Shown: positions 52,243 to 59,343, numbered from the stretch's first letter. The stretch: 64,000 bases of DNA from Spirochaetaceae bacterium (GCA_017936665.1 JAGBFB010000032.1:22383-86382), one strand, 5' to 3'. Notes: generated by a model from the sequence alone, not told the origin. A program made the numbers and translations.

Positions 52243-52719
52243 TTATCCTTTTGAAACAAAATGTTTCATTGGTCCATCCAAACTATAAATTTCTTTTTTC
52301 AAAAACTCAGGATAAATAATTACATTTTGAAGTTCTTCAATTGGAAGCCAACCAATAACTACATTACAATTATCTTTTTGAGAAACAAAATCTCTTGTAT
52401 CAGGAATTTCTTGATTTTCACATAATTCTACCAAATAATAAAAGGCAATATTATGAACTTGTTTTTCATTCCACTCCCAAAAACATTCTTCGCTCCATAA
52501 AAGACGATTGCATTTGATTTTTACACCAATTTCTTCCGTTATTTCACGAATCAAACCATTTTCTAATGTTTCGCCTATTTTTACATGACCACCTGGCAAA
52601 GCGTATTCATTTCCATTTCTATCTTTTTGTACTAAAATTTTATTTTCTTTTACTAAAACAGCAACAGTTCTTAACTCGCAAATATATTCATCTGTTGAAA
52701 ATAACCAATCTTTTTGCAT
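52243..52719 (-). CDS. Nudix hydrolase
   Basis: A 158-residue protein with the Nudix box GETLENGLIREITEEIG after ALPGGHVKI. The remaining strands are WEWNEKQVHNIAFYY and VIGWLPIEELQ. It hydrolyses nucleoside diphosphate-linked compounds; substrate unknown. The frame extends to a TTG at 52725 but the ATG at 52719, behind GAGG, is preferred. The 160 bp before it (to 52881) have no supported gene. Confidence 0.88.
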   Translation of the reverse strand: MQKDWLFSTDEYICELRTVAVLVKENKILVQKDRNGNEYALPGGHVKIGETLENGLIREITEEIGVKIKCNRLLWSEECFWEWNEKQVHNIAFYYLVELCENQEIPDTRDFVSQKDNCNVVIGWLPIEELQNVIIYPEFLKKEIYSLDGPMKHFVSKG

Positions 52720-52881
52720 TTTCAAACCTCATTTTGTAACATCTCTATCAATAATATCATAAATTCAGTTGTTGTCGATGATATAATCAATTTTAGATTA
52801 GTCGCTTAATGTTTTTTATGATTATCACTCAATATTTTTTTGGATTATTTTCCCTTTATGGCTTCTTTTATACTCATTATC

Positions 52882-53292
52882 TTATCCATTTCGTTCATCA
52901 AAAGGTCGATTAAATGATCCAATTTCTATTAAGTTGTTTTCTGGGTCGGCGATGTAACAAGTTCGCTGCCCCCAAGGTTCTGTTTCTGGTGGCAAAACTG
53001 ATTTTGTACCTTTTGAAATGGCTTTTTCGTAAGCGCTGTCTACTTCTTCAAAAGTGTCTACATAAAGTGCAATTTCAAAATGACCATTTAAGCCTTTTAT
53101 GTATTTGTATTTTCGGTTTGTCATTTTTTCAAAATCTTTTCTGCCGTACAAAAGAAACAAAGTTCCATCTTTTACAAGATAAACATTTGAAGTATCTTCA
53201 GCTTCTTTGATTTCAAAACCCAACACATCTTTGTAAAATCGAATCATATTTCCCATGTCTTCTACAAAAATTCCAAATCCGTCTAATTTCAT
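52882..53292 (-). CDS. VOC/glyoxalase-family protein
   Basis: A 136-residue vicinal oxygen chelate protein with two beta-alpha-beta3 units: LDGFGIFVEDMGNMIRFYKD and LGFEIKE in the first, HFEIALYVDTFEEVDSAY and PWGQRTCYIADPENNLIEIG in the second. Metal-binding ends such as the E in IEIG are present. Possible roles include bleomycin-resistance-like binding or small enzymes; not determined. ATGA overlap with the DinB-like gene (53289) shows coupling. Confidence 0.87.
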   Translation of the reverse strand: MKLDGFGIFVEDMGNMIRFYKDVLGFEIKEAEDTSNVYLVKDGTLFLLYGRKDFEKMTNRKYKYIKGLNGHFEIALYVDTFEEVDSAYEKAISKGTKSVLPPETEPWGQRTCYIADPENNLIEIGSFNRPFDERNG

Positions 53293-53951
53293 CTATTTTC
53301 CTCCAACTTCTTTTTCATTTTCAAACACGCTTCCACGTGCATTATCCAGTGGCGACTAAAAGGCATTTGCAAAAGACCACAAATATTTTTTCCACACCAA
53401 TAATCAATTAACCAGTTAGATGATTCATCTAAACTTACAACGTTTAATGATTTTAAATATTCTTTATTTTCTTCTGGAATTTTTAATTTTGTCTCTTCGT
53501 AAGATATTTCCAAAATCATTTTTTCTGAATTTTCTTTTACAAGTTTTACATATTTATAAAGCTCTTGAATATTTAACTTTTTAGAAAATTCAATCAATTC
53601 TTCATTTGAAAGTTCGTTCCCGGTAGTTATAATAGAAGAATTCATTGAATTTTGAAAATCGTACTCAAAAAAAATCTGAGTTTTGCTGTCTATTACAGAA
53701 TTACAAACAATGTCTTCTATTCTAAAAATATGATAAATTGACCAAGCTATTGTAGCGTTTGTATTTCCTTTTGATTTTGGAAACGGTAAAGCAAAAAAAT
53801 CTTCCTGTGAAGTTGTCTTAAAAATCAAAACAATTTCTTCCATTAAATTGTTTCTAAGTTGAAGAAGATTTTTTATGCCATCAGAAAATGTTGTTCGTTT
53901 TTTTAGATTATCTTGCATCAACTTGTTTAATGCTGAAAAATCTTTGTGCAT
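53289..53951 (-). CDS. DinB-like / DUF664-type protein
   Basis: A 220-residue four-helix-bundle protein of the DinB/YfiT type: LPFPKSKGNTNATIAWSIYH with a histidine, FRIEDIVCN, then SRHWIMHVEACLKM. The three histidines are suited to bind a metal as in DinB family members. I use the ATG at 53951, which has AGGA eight bases upstream; an extension to 53984 overlaps the PIN gene. The related fragment at 39900-40280 covers its first half. Confidence 0.78.
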   Translation of the reverse strand: MHKDFSALNKLMQDNLKKRTTFSDGIKNLLQLRNNLMEEIVLIFKTTSQEDFFALPFPKSKGNTNATIAWSIYHIFRIEDIVCNSVIDSKTQIFFEYDFQNSMNSSIITTGNELSNEELIEFSKKLNIQELYKYVKLVKENSEKMILEISYEETKLKIPEENKEYLKSLNVVSLDESSNWLIDYWCGKNICGLLQMPFSRHWIMHVEACLKMKKKLEENR

Positions 53952-53968
53952 TTTTATTTCCTTATAAC

Positions 53969-54352
53969 TTAGCAAACTTTCCACAGCCCAATTCTATCTT
54001 CCAAGACTTTCATCATAGGAAAATGTTTGTCCAAAGTGAGAATTTTACAACCATATTTTATTGAAAGATAAGCTAAAACTGCGTCTTGGAATGGAACAGA
54101 CAACCCGTTTTTCTTAAAATGAGAAATAAGCTGACCAATTTTTTGCCAATCACCTTCTTCAACAGAAAGACAATCCAAAGAATTTACAAAAAGTTCCACA
54201 GCCTTTTCTTCTTTTTTGCTTCGGATTCCGCTGTAAAGTTCTGAAATCACAATTCCACAGATAACACAATCCTCTTGGTTCAGCAAATCCCAACGAGAAT
54301 CATCTTCATTGTTTAGTAAATCAATTACTACATTTGTATCTAGCAAAATCAT
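53969..54352 (-). CDS. vapC: PIN-domain VapC-like RNase toxin
   Basis: A 127-residue PIN-domain protein. The acidic active site is visible as LDTNVVIDLL (D5), the glutamate in GIVISELYSGIRS, QDAVLAYLS (D near 90), and LTLDKHF. VapC toxins cleave specific tRNAs or rRNA and are held by the antitoxin. It overlaps the upstream XRE gene by ATGA. This is atypical because VapB antitoxins are usually AbrB, RHH or Phd-like, not XRE. Confidence 0.88.
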   Translation of the reverse strand: MILLDTNVVIDLLNNEDDSRWDLLNQEDCVICGIVISELYSGIRSKKEEKAVELFVNSLDCLSVEEGDWQKIGQLISHFKKNGLSVPFQDAVLAYLSIKYGCKILTLDKHFPMMKVLEDRIGLWKVC

Positions 54353-54969
54353 GTAAGACTTTTCTCCCGCAATTCAGTAACAGAAGAACTGTCTAAATTA
54401 ATTTTACCAACAAGTTTAAAAAATTCTTCTTTGTTGAAGCTACGAGATTTTGAGTAAGAAGGAGATTTTTCAGCAACTGCATTATCTGATTTTGAAAGAA
54501 CAAAATCCTTAAGTTTTTTCCGCATTTCCATAATTACCTCCTGTAAACTTTCCAACTGATTTTGAAAATATTGGATAGTTGATTCTGTATTCAACTTGCT
54601 CATTCCGTAGGAAACAGCAGGACTTGTCACCTTTGAAGAATAATCCTCTGAAAAATCGTATGCTGTTTCACTTTTAGAATATTGGGATTTTTCCCCAGAT
54701 GAAAAAGCACCCGAATCAGCCACACAAAGATATGTTTCTTCTGGAATAACATAGGTTTTAGACTTTTGAAGATATTGAATGTCATTATCAATAAGAACCG
54801 AATATGGAACTTTGTATATTTTACTAAGTTTTCGGACAATTTCCACAGAAGGCTCCACTTCTCCAGATTCATATTTTATATAAGCCTGACGAGAAATCCC
54901 TAAAACATTAGAAAGCAAACTCTGAGAATATCGATTTTCCTGACGCAATTTTATCAAAATATCTTTCAT
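54349..54969 (-). CDS. XRE-family regulator, presumed antitoxin of the PIN toxin
   Basis: A 206-residue protein with an N-terminal XRE helix-turn-helix (residues 1-60: IKLRQENRYSQSLLSNVLGI, then AYIKYESGEVEPSVE). A long serine-rich middle and a coiled-coil segment around residues 130-165 (NQLESLQEVIMEMRKKLKDF) follow. The C-terminal piece (about 175-206) has NKEEFFKLVGKINLDSSS, where an antitoxin arm could contact the PIN protein. TTGACA, 17 bp, TATGAT and seven bases precede the ATG at 54969, so I prefer it to the ATG at 54981, which is inside the -10. Confidence 0.8.
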   Translation of the reverse strand: MKDILIKLRQENRYSQSLLSNVLGISRQAYIKYESGEVEPSVEIVRKLSKIYKVPYSVLIDNDIQYLQKSKTYVIPEETYLCVADSGAFSSGEKSQYSKSETAYDFSEDYSSKVTSPAVSYGMSKLNTESTIQYFQNQLESLQEVIMEMRKKLKDFVLSKSDNAVAEKSPSYSKSRSFNKEEFFKLVGKINLDSSSVTELREKSLT

Positions 54970-55006
54970 ATTTAGAATCATAACTCAGAAAAAACATATT
55001 GTCAAG
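54970..55006 (-). promoter_or_regulatory. promoter of the XRE-PIN operon, leaderless arrangement
   Basis: Minus strand TTGACA, 17 bp, TATGAT, seven bases, ATG. Both boxes are near consensus. There is no room for a ribosome-binding site. Confidence 0.65.
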
Positions 55007-55008
55007 TT

Positions 55009-55137
55009 TTATTTACTATTTTTGTAAAGTTTTATTATCAAACCAGACATCCAGATAGCAATTTTATTCCCCTGCTGAATCATCTGAAAATCATTTATAG
55101 CTTGTCGAGTATAACTGTAAAGTTTTTGCAACGTCAT
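55009..55137 (-). pseudogene. N-terminal fragment of TtcA (tRNA 2-thiocytidine synthetase)
   Basis: 42 codons starting MTLQKLYSYTRQAINDFQMI, then GNKIAI, very like the TtcA N-terminus just before its PP-loop. At the loop itself the sequence becomes WMSGLIIKLYKNSK and stops, so SGGKDS is destroyed and the other 200 or so residues are missing. The fragment borders the XRE-PIN promoter, suggesting the operon or a recombination event cut the gene here. Confidence 0.7.
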
Positions 55138-55226
55138 ATTTTTAGGATATCCTATGTTAATTTTTGTGTAAATACAGGATTCAAAAATAGACATTAACAA
55201 AAATGCAAATTATTAAATTTCATATG

Positions 55227-55371
55227 GGCAGTCCCCTCTCTAGCCTCAACTGCCTTTCGGCTAGAGTGGGTCGGGCTATTCGGGGTTCCGCGTCAAGCGC
55301 TCCATCGTCCTCGGAGCTAACAAGTTATCTCCTGTGGTCGACGGCTTCGCCGCCCCTACTATCCCTACTGC
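55227..55371. repeat. GC-rich structured intergenic element
   Basis: A stretch visibly richer in G and C than the rest of the window. It has a perfect 8-bp stem CTCTAGCC (55238-55245) with GGCTAGAG (55259-55266), and CGGCTTCGCCG near 55340. No reading frame of note. It could be a dispersed repeat or a structured RNA; I cannot identify it. Confidence 0.5.
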
Positions 55372-55384
55372 AAATAACCTAAAA

Positions 55385-56365
55385 CTACAATTTTTTTACA
55401 ACTGGGCGAACATATTTCCAGCCGCGTTTGCAATCGTGGTAAAAATAGAAAAATCTGCCTGGAGTAAAATCTAAAGTGTATGGTGTTGCTGAATAATCAA
55501 AATCTTTCATGGCTTGTTCAATTTTTTGTTCCACAATAGAATTTTCTGTTTCGTAATCAAAAGGACCATGTTCAAAAACAATATATTCCCCTTCAGAAAC
55601 ATCTTCCAAAATCATCTGAGAGGGAACTTCGCCAGAAAAATCGGCAGGAAGCCGAACGCCGTAACATTCTGCCAAAGGAATTCCCCAACTACAAATGCGC
55701 CCTTCTTCACAATTTTGCCAAGCCATCAACTGGCCACTTCCACTGTTATTTTCGCCGTCCCCAAAATCATCAAGTTTTCCAGGAATGCTTTCTAACAATC
55801 CACAAATAGTTTCGCAATCTTGCCCAGGAATTGCAGCTTGTTTTTGCCAAAAATCCCAGTAGCCAATACTTTCGTAATTTTTAATGTGCAAAAATTTGTG
55901 AGCTGGCATAGAAACAAAATAGGCTTTTACATCATTCAAAGAATCTTTCATAAATTTTCCTCCAAAATCATTGTGATTCAAAAGATAACAATCAAAAGGT
56001 TTTATGATAGTTCTAAGAGCAACCGGAACAGGATTTTTTCTATATTCTTTTGGCGAAAACCCATAAAGATTTTTAAAAGCGTGAGTAAAACTTTCATGAC
56101 TAGAAAATCCGTAATCTAACGCAATATCCAAAAATCCCCGATTAGAATCTCGCACTTCTTTTAGAGCAAAACTCAACTTTCTACAGCCAAGATAATCTCT
56201 AAAGTTCATGCCAGAAACTTCCCTAAACTTTCTAGAAAAATGAAACTCCGAGCATCCAAATTTTTTTGCCAACATTCCCAAAGAAATTTCTTCCGTACAC
56301 TTATTTCTTATACAAAAATCAATTTCATCGATTATTAGTTGAATCCCTTTTTCCCAAAGCATCAT
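55385..56365 (-). CDS. AraC-family regulator with GyrI-like ligand-binding domain
   Basis: A 326-residue protein. Residues 1-115 form a two-HTH AraC domain (LAKKFGCSEFHFSRKFREV and SHESFTHAFKNLYGFSPKEY). Residues from about 140 form a GyrI-like/SOUL-type small-molecule domain with EGEYIVFEHGPFDYETENS and a final YHDCKRGWKYVRPVVKK. It probably senses a hydrophobic or drug-like ligand. A hairpin-containing leader (56386-56427) directly precedes the ribosome-binding site; the same element precedes the PhoB-like gene. Confidence 0.88.
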   Translation of the reverse strand: MMLWEKGIQLIIDEIDFCIRNKCTEEISLGMLAKKFGCSEFHFSRKFREVSGMNFRDYLGCRKLSFALKEVRDSNRGFLDIALDYGFSSHESFTHAFKNLYGFSPKEYRKNPVPVALRTIIKPFDCYLLNHNDFGGKFMKDSLNDVKAYFVSMPAHKFLHIKNYESIGYWDFWQKQAAIPGQDCETICGLLESIPGKLDDFGDGENNSGSGQLMAWQNCEEGRICSWGIPLAECYGVRLPADFSGEVPSQMILEDVSEGEYIVFEHGPFDYETENSIVEQKIEQAMKDFDYSATPYTLDFTPGRFFYFYHDCKRGWKYVRPVVKKL

Positions 56366-56385
56366 TTTTTTTATTTCACCACCTT

Positions 56386-56445
56386 AAAAAGTCAATGAGA
56401 AAATATCAATTTTCGATTTGACTTTTTACGCTGTTTTGCAACGAA
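56386..56445 (-). promoter_or_regulatory. shared leader hairpin element, copy A
   Basis: Minus strand: an outer stem AAAAAGTCAA / TTGACTTTTT and an inner stem GAAAAT-TGAT-ATTTTC; upstream is the conserved CAAAACAGCGT. The 3' edge of the stem is followed at once by AAGGTGG before the AraC ATG. The counterpart at 63590-63632 has a different but also complementary inner stem. Confidence 0.65.
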
Positions 56446-56599
56446 GTGAAAAACAGCAATTAATATTTAGTTTGTCTCACAAACTAACAAAGCAAAAAAC
56501 TGACTACATTTTAGGCAGTTTTTTGCTTACCGCCTTTCGATATTATACACCATTATACTTTTGGCGGAAAATTAAAACTTGATTTGGGTTGCTTTTTTT

Positions 56600-56848
56600 T
56601 TATTTTTTCACTACAGGAATCCAAACTTCAAACACAGCATTTCTTTGATCACGAATTTGAAAATAAATTTTAACAATTATTAAAATTACAATTAACCCAA
56701 TTAAATTAAAAATAATATCATTATTTTTTCTATAAAGTATACAAAAAGTCACTTTTTGAACTTCCTGTAAAGAAAATAAAACTTTAGATTGGAAACGCAA
56801 GTTAAGTAAAAAAATGCTTAGATTAGAGATTTTTTGATTTTTTTCCAC
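56600..56848 (-). pseudogene. possible C-terminal remnant of a GyrI-like regulator
   Basis: An 82-codon frame of poor quality: a hydrophobic middle (NLIGLIVILIIVKIYF) and a terminal RNAVFEVWIPVVKK. The last part is like the end of GyrI-type domains (E.WIPV), found in the neighbouring genes. There is no convincing ribosome-binding site. It may be a real small membrane protein instead. Confidence is low. Confidence 0.3.
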
Positions 56849-56879
56849 GAGACTAGTTTATAGCCTCGTGTTATTTTCC

Positions 56880-57617
56880 TTAATTAAACATTGAGTATCC
56901 ATCAGTTTTTGTAACACTTGCTGCATGAACATAAATATCCATATAATAAACTCCGTCTTTTGTATATTCATGCTCAAACCAACCAAGAATTCCGTCGCAT
57001 TGTTTGTCTTTAAAACTGTTTGCTTGTAAAAACTCCATAATGTGTTTATATCCTGTGGGAATACGCTCAAAGGCTTGAACAAAAGGTTCTGTTACAGTTA
57101 TTACAGCATATTCAGCTTCAAGATTTTCGTAATATTCAACACCAGGACAATTTGTTTCAAATCCGTCTGGAATTACATAAGCTGCCACATATCCATGAAG
57201 TCCAAATCTTGTTTGTTGCTCCTGTGAAACAAAGGGAAAATCCCAACCAATCATTTTGGCATCAGGATGAGAAGCAAGAAGGCCGCTGTTTTTTCCCCAG
57301 TTTTTCATATAGGCTTGAACATCATCTTCTGGATTAGGAGAAATCATCACATAACGAGCAATCTTAAAAGCAGGAACTTTTCTAAGTTCAACTTTAGAAT
57401 AAATTCCTTCTTTATAAGACATATTTTCTTTGACCAATTCATCTAACTTGCAAGAAAAAAGTGAACAAACCTCCACCAATTTATCAAGTTCGGGAGTAAC
57501 TTCGTCGGCTTCCCATCGAGAAACAGTTTGTCTTGAAACCTCTAATTTTTCTGCAAATTGCTCTTGTGTCATTCTGTTTAATTTTCGCAAATACTGAATA
57601 TTTGAACCTAAACTCAT
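56880..57617 (-). CDS. XRE-family regulator with GyrI-like effector domain
   Basis: A 245-residue protein with a Cro/C1-type HTH at residues 5-60 (LRKLNRMTQEQFAEKLEV, then VSRWEADEVTPELDKLVEV), followed by a GyrI-like domain (KVPAFKIARYVMISPNPED, GLHGYVAAYVIPDGF and GWFEHEYTKDGVYYMDIY). It likely senses a small ligand. The ATG at 57617, after AAAGGTGA, is better than that at 57653. A hairpin (ACGAG/CTCGT) lies after its end at 56848-56871. Confidence 0.85.
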   Translation of the reverse strand: MSLGSNIQYLRKLNRMTQEQFAEKLEVSRQTVSRWEADEVTPELDKLVEVCSLFSCKLDELVKENMSYKEGIYSKVELRKVPAFKIARYVMISPNPEDDVQAYMKNWGKNSGLLASHPDAKMIGWDFPFVSQEQQTRFGLHGYVAAYVIPDGFETNCPGVEYYENLEAEYAVITVTEPFVQAFERIPTGYKHIMEFLQANSFKDKQCDGILGWFEHEYTKDGVYYMDIYVHAASVTKTDGYSMFN

Positions 57618-57798
57618 AAAATCACCTTTATTCTTTTGATTTTTATTGGCCAATTGATATTTAGATTATATCACAATGAATTATCCTATAAAACCAATCA
57701 CAAAGTGATTTTTCATGATTTTTTGTAACATAGGGTTTACATTTTTAGAAAAATTGTGTGTAGGGTTGATGTGTGGTAAATCTTATATCCTATATTCT

Positions 57799-58176
57799 TT
57801 AATAATTTTTATAATATTGCTCCACTGTATCTACATGAAATTTAGTAGAACCCTTTAACAATGTAAATCCATAATTTATTATTTTATTTTCATAGAAACA
57901 ATCTACATAAACAATATATTGATTTGGTATAGGATTATCATAAATTGCTTTGACAAAATATGAATTTGTAATTTCCCATTTGTATGGTTTTATCATTTGA
58001 TTATTGAAATAATCATTTAATGTAATTAATATATCAGAAATTTCTTGTTCAGTAAGACTTCTATTACCGCTTAATCCATCTTCGATATCCCAAATTGAAT
58101 AACCAACATAAACAACAACTTCTAGTAGAGAAAAAACTAAAACAGTTAATAAAATGGTTTTAATTTTAGATTTCAA
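57799..58176 (-). CDS. membrane-anchored hypothetical protein
   Basis: About 125 residues: a hydrophobic N-terminal helix (TILLTVLVFSLLEVVVYVGY) then a soluble domain with QEISDILITLNDYFNN and YIVYVDCFYENKIINYGF. I do not recognise it. The frame begins at a TTG; one at 58176 has AGGA nine bases upstream and is used here, the other being at 58197. It follows the 58181 gene closely, so they form a two-gene unit. Confidence 0.55.
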   Translation of the reverse strand: MKSKIKTILLTVLVFSLLEVVVYVGYSIWDIEDGLSGNRSLTEQEISDILITLNDYFNNQMIKPYKWEITNSYFVKAIYDNPIPNQYIVYVDCFYENKIINYGFTLLKGSTKFHVDTVEQYYKNY

Positions 58177-58180
58177 GTTT

Positions 58181-58576
58181 TTATTTCCTATAAACAATTA
58201 TTAAGTCACCATCAACAAAACCAAGACCAATTCCATCGTATTTTTTTAAAATAGAAGATTCTTCTTTTTTCAAATATAACTTAACATTTTCTTCAACTTC
58301 TTGTAATGCATTTTCCCAACCATTTTTATTAGTAAAAAAATACATATTTTCATTAGAACTAAAAATTTCATCACAAGCCCAGTCATCATTATTTAAATCA
58401 AAACTTGAAGTTGCTACAAATTGAATACCATAAATATATGGTTGAGGTTCTTCATATATGTTAAAATTTACAGCCTTTGTATTTTCAGGAAGAGAATTTT
58501 GTAATATTTTATTAAGCCACGTTGTAAATCCTACATAATTAAATTCTTCAATTTTATTTTCTTTTTTCTTTTTCAA
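58181..58576 (-). CDS. hypothetical protein, immunity-protein-like
   Basis: A 131-residue acidic protein with SFDLNNDDWACDEIFS, an arrangement seen in small proteins linked to polymorphic toxins; no toxin gene is adjacent, so this is weak. The N-terminal start is odd: GGAGG is followed by ATG and then T7 before the frame; with one more T that ATG would be in frame, with seven the only start is the TTG at 58576. Slippage at this T-run would switch the start. It could be an assembly slip. Confidence 0.55.
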   Translation of the reverse strand: MKKKKENKIEEFNYVGFTTWLNKILQNSLPENTKAVNFNIYEEPQPYIYGIQFVATSSFDLNNDDWACDEIFSSNENMYFFTNKNGWENALQEVEENVKLYLKKEESSILKKYDGIGLGFVDGDLIIVYRK

Positions 58577-58709
58577 AAAAACATTTTTCCTCCGTAATCA
58601 TAACAAGTGAATATATCTATTTCTACAAATTATTATATTCTTCAACAAAATTCTTGTAAACAAAATCCATACAATCCTCGCTTTATTGATTAATAAAATT
58701 ATTGCACAA

Positions 58710-58780
58710 GTTTACAAGTTTTGAAAGGATATTTCCTCTCATTTTGTGTGTAGGAAATGAGAGGAGAGAGGGATTGAATG
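58710..58780 (+). repeat. 71-bp direct repeat, copy 1
   Basis: Begins GTTTACAAGTTTTGAAAGGA and ends GAGGAGAGAGGGATTGAATG. Contains the 11-bp inverted repeat TCCTCTCATTT / AAATGAGAGGA. A copy with a few changes is at 59273-59343 in the same orientation. Confidence 0.75.
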
Positions 58781-58811
58781 GAAAGCATTTGCAAAAAACT
58801 TTTTTTTATAT

Positions 58812-58840
58812 TTGACTTATAGTTTTCCATATGATATATT
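58812..58840 (+). promoter_or_regulatory. antitoxin RNA promoter, type I TA locus 2
   Basis: TTGACT (58812-58817), 17 bp, TATATT (58835-58840). It drives the antisense RNA toward the toxin gene. Confidence 0.75.
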
Positions 58841-58846
58841 AAAAAA

Positions 58847-58938
58847 AGAGGAAACGCCCAAGTACATTTGGTCGTCTCCACACGATTAACAAAAAGCCGT
58901 CAGAAGTGGGGTTAAGACTTTGGCGGCTTTATTTTTTA
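58847..58938 (+). ncRNA. antisense RNA antitoxin of TA locus 2
   Basis: Predicted from the promoter at 58812 to a terminator with stem AAGCCGTCA (58894-58902) and TGGCGGCTT (58921-58929), then TTATTTTTTAC. The terminator ends at the toxin stop (58936-58938). It covers the toxin 3' UTR. It contains CGTCTCC (58873-58879), the same element found in the toxin leader. Confidence 0.75.
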
Positions 58939-59037
58939 CTCTTTATCTTTACTTCTAAGGAAAAAGAGCAAAGTTATAACTGTACCAGTTATGGTGGCAA
59001 TACAAGTTACCACTGCATTAACTAATTCTAAAGTCAT
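58936..59037 (-). CDS. holin-like small toxin peptide (type I TA), copy 2
   Basis: A 33-residue peptide, MTLELVNAVV at the start, a hydrophobic helix CIATITGTVITLLFFL and a charged RSKDKE tail. It differs in sequence from copies 1 and 3 but has the same plan, and its leader is close to that of copy 3. GGGAGGC lies six bases before the ATG. The promoter is TTTACA-17-TATAAT. Downstream of the stop the mRNA has GGAGACG and a hairpin with a T-run near 58850. Toxic function is inferred. Confidence 0.75.
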   Translation of the reverse strand: MTLELVNAVVTCIATITGTVITLLFFLRSKDKE

Positions 59038-59042
59038 AACAA

Positions 59043-59118
59043 GCCTCCCATATCAATTATTTCTAGTATAAACTAGATTAGAGTTGGGAGACGCCGCCTG
59101 AACTTAGGCATTTCCAAT
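59043..59118 (-). promoter_or_regulatory. structured 5' leader of toxin 2
   Basis: Includes CGTCTCCC (59086-59093 read on the minus strand), the stem CTAGT-TTAT-ACTAG, and the Shine-Dalgarno GGGAGGC (59043-59049). GTCTCCC can pair with GGGAGGC over seven bases (one G-U), and CGTCTCC with the 3' UTR GGAGACG at 58873-58879. The 5' part is nearly the same as in copy 3. Confidence 0.6.
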
Positions 59119-59124
59119 AAATAA

Positions 59125-59153
59125 ATTATAACGTGTATTTTGTATAGTGTAAA
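59125..59153 (-). promoter_or_regulatory. toxin promoter, type I TA locus 2
   Basis: Minus strand TTTACA (59148-59153), 17 bp, TATAAT (59125-59130). Identical boxes and spacing to loci 1 and 3. Confidence 0.8.
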
Positions 59154-59212
59154 GATTAAAATATAACTTGTTGTAATTACTTTGTACACCCTTTCTTTTC
59201 GCATTTTTCTGC

Positions 59213-59272
59213 GAAACCGCTGTTATAACTGTACCGATTATATTTGCAACACAAGTTACCACTGCATTAACA
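59213..59272 (-). pseudogene. remnant of a second copy-2-like toxin gene
   Basis: The minus-strand sequence codes for VNAVVTCVANIIGTVITA, very like toxin 2 (VNAVVTCIATITGTVITL) in the same frame. The start codon and leader are missing, the 5' side runs into the 71-bp repeat at 59273, and the tail differs (SQKNAKRK). It appears to be a decayed duplicate. Confidence 0.75.
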
Positions 59273-59343
59273 GTTTACAAGTTTTAAAAGGATATTTCCT
59301 AGCATTTTGTGTGTAGGAAATAAGAGGAGAGAGGGATTGAATG
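59273..59343 (+). repeat. 71-bp direct repeat, copy 2
   Basis: Matches 58710-58780 with several substitutions in the hairpin arms. The two copies bracket the intact toxin 2 locus and its remnant, and copy 2 also borders the restriction-modification genes. Confidence 0.75.

Noticed and set aside
52726..52881. Small gene in the Nudix-VOC gap
   Set aside because: Only a 10-codon frame (MSIKEAIKGK) is present, without a good ribosome-binding site; at most a remnant.
31969..58576. Chromosomal integron cassette array
   Set aside because: Many single accessory genes on one strand suggested it, and Treponema can carry integrons, but I found no attC-like repeats between genes and no integrase; several genes overlap instead of being separated by sites.
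58710..58780. Insertion-sequence end
   Set aside because: The 71-bp repeats are direct, not inverted, and no transposase frame lies between or near them.
58699..58881. 60-codon minus-strand open frame
   Set aside because: It overlaps the antisense RNA promoter and 71-bp repeat, has no ribosome-binding site and no recognisable domain.
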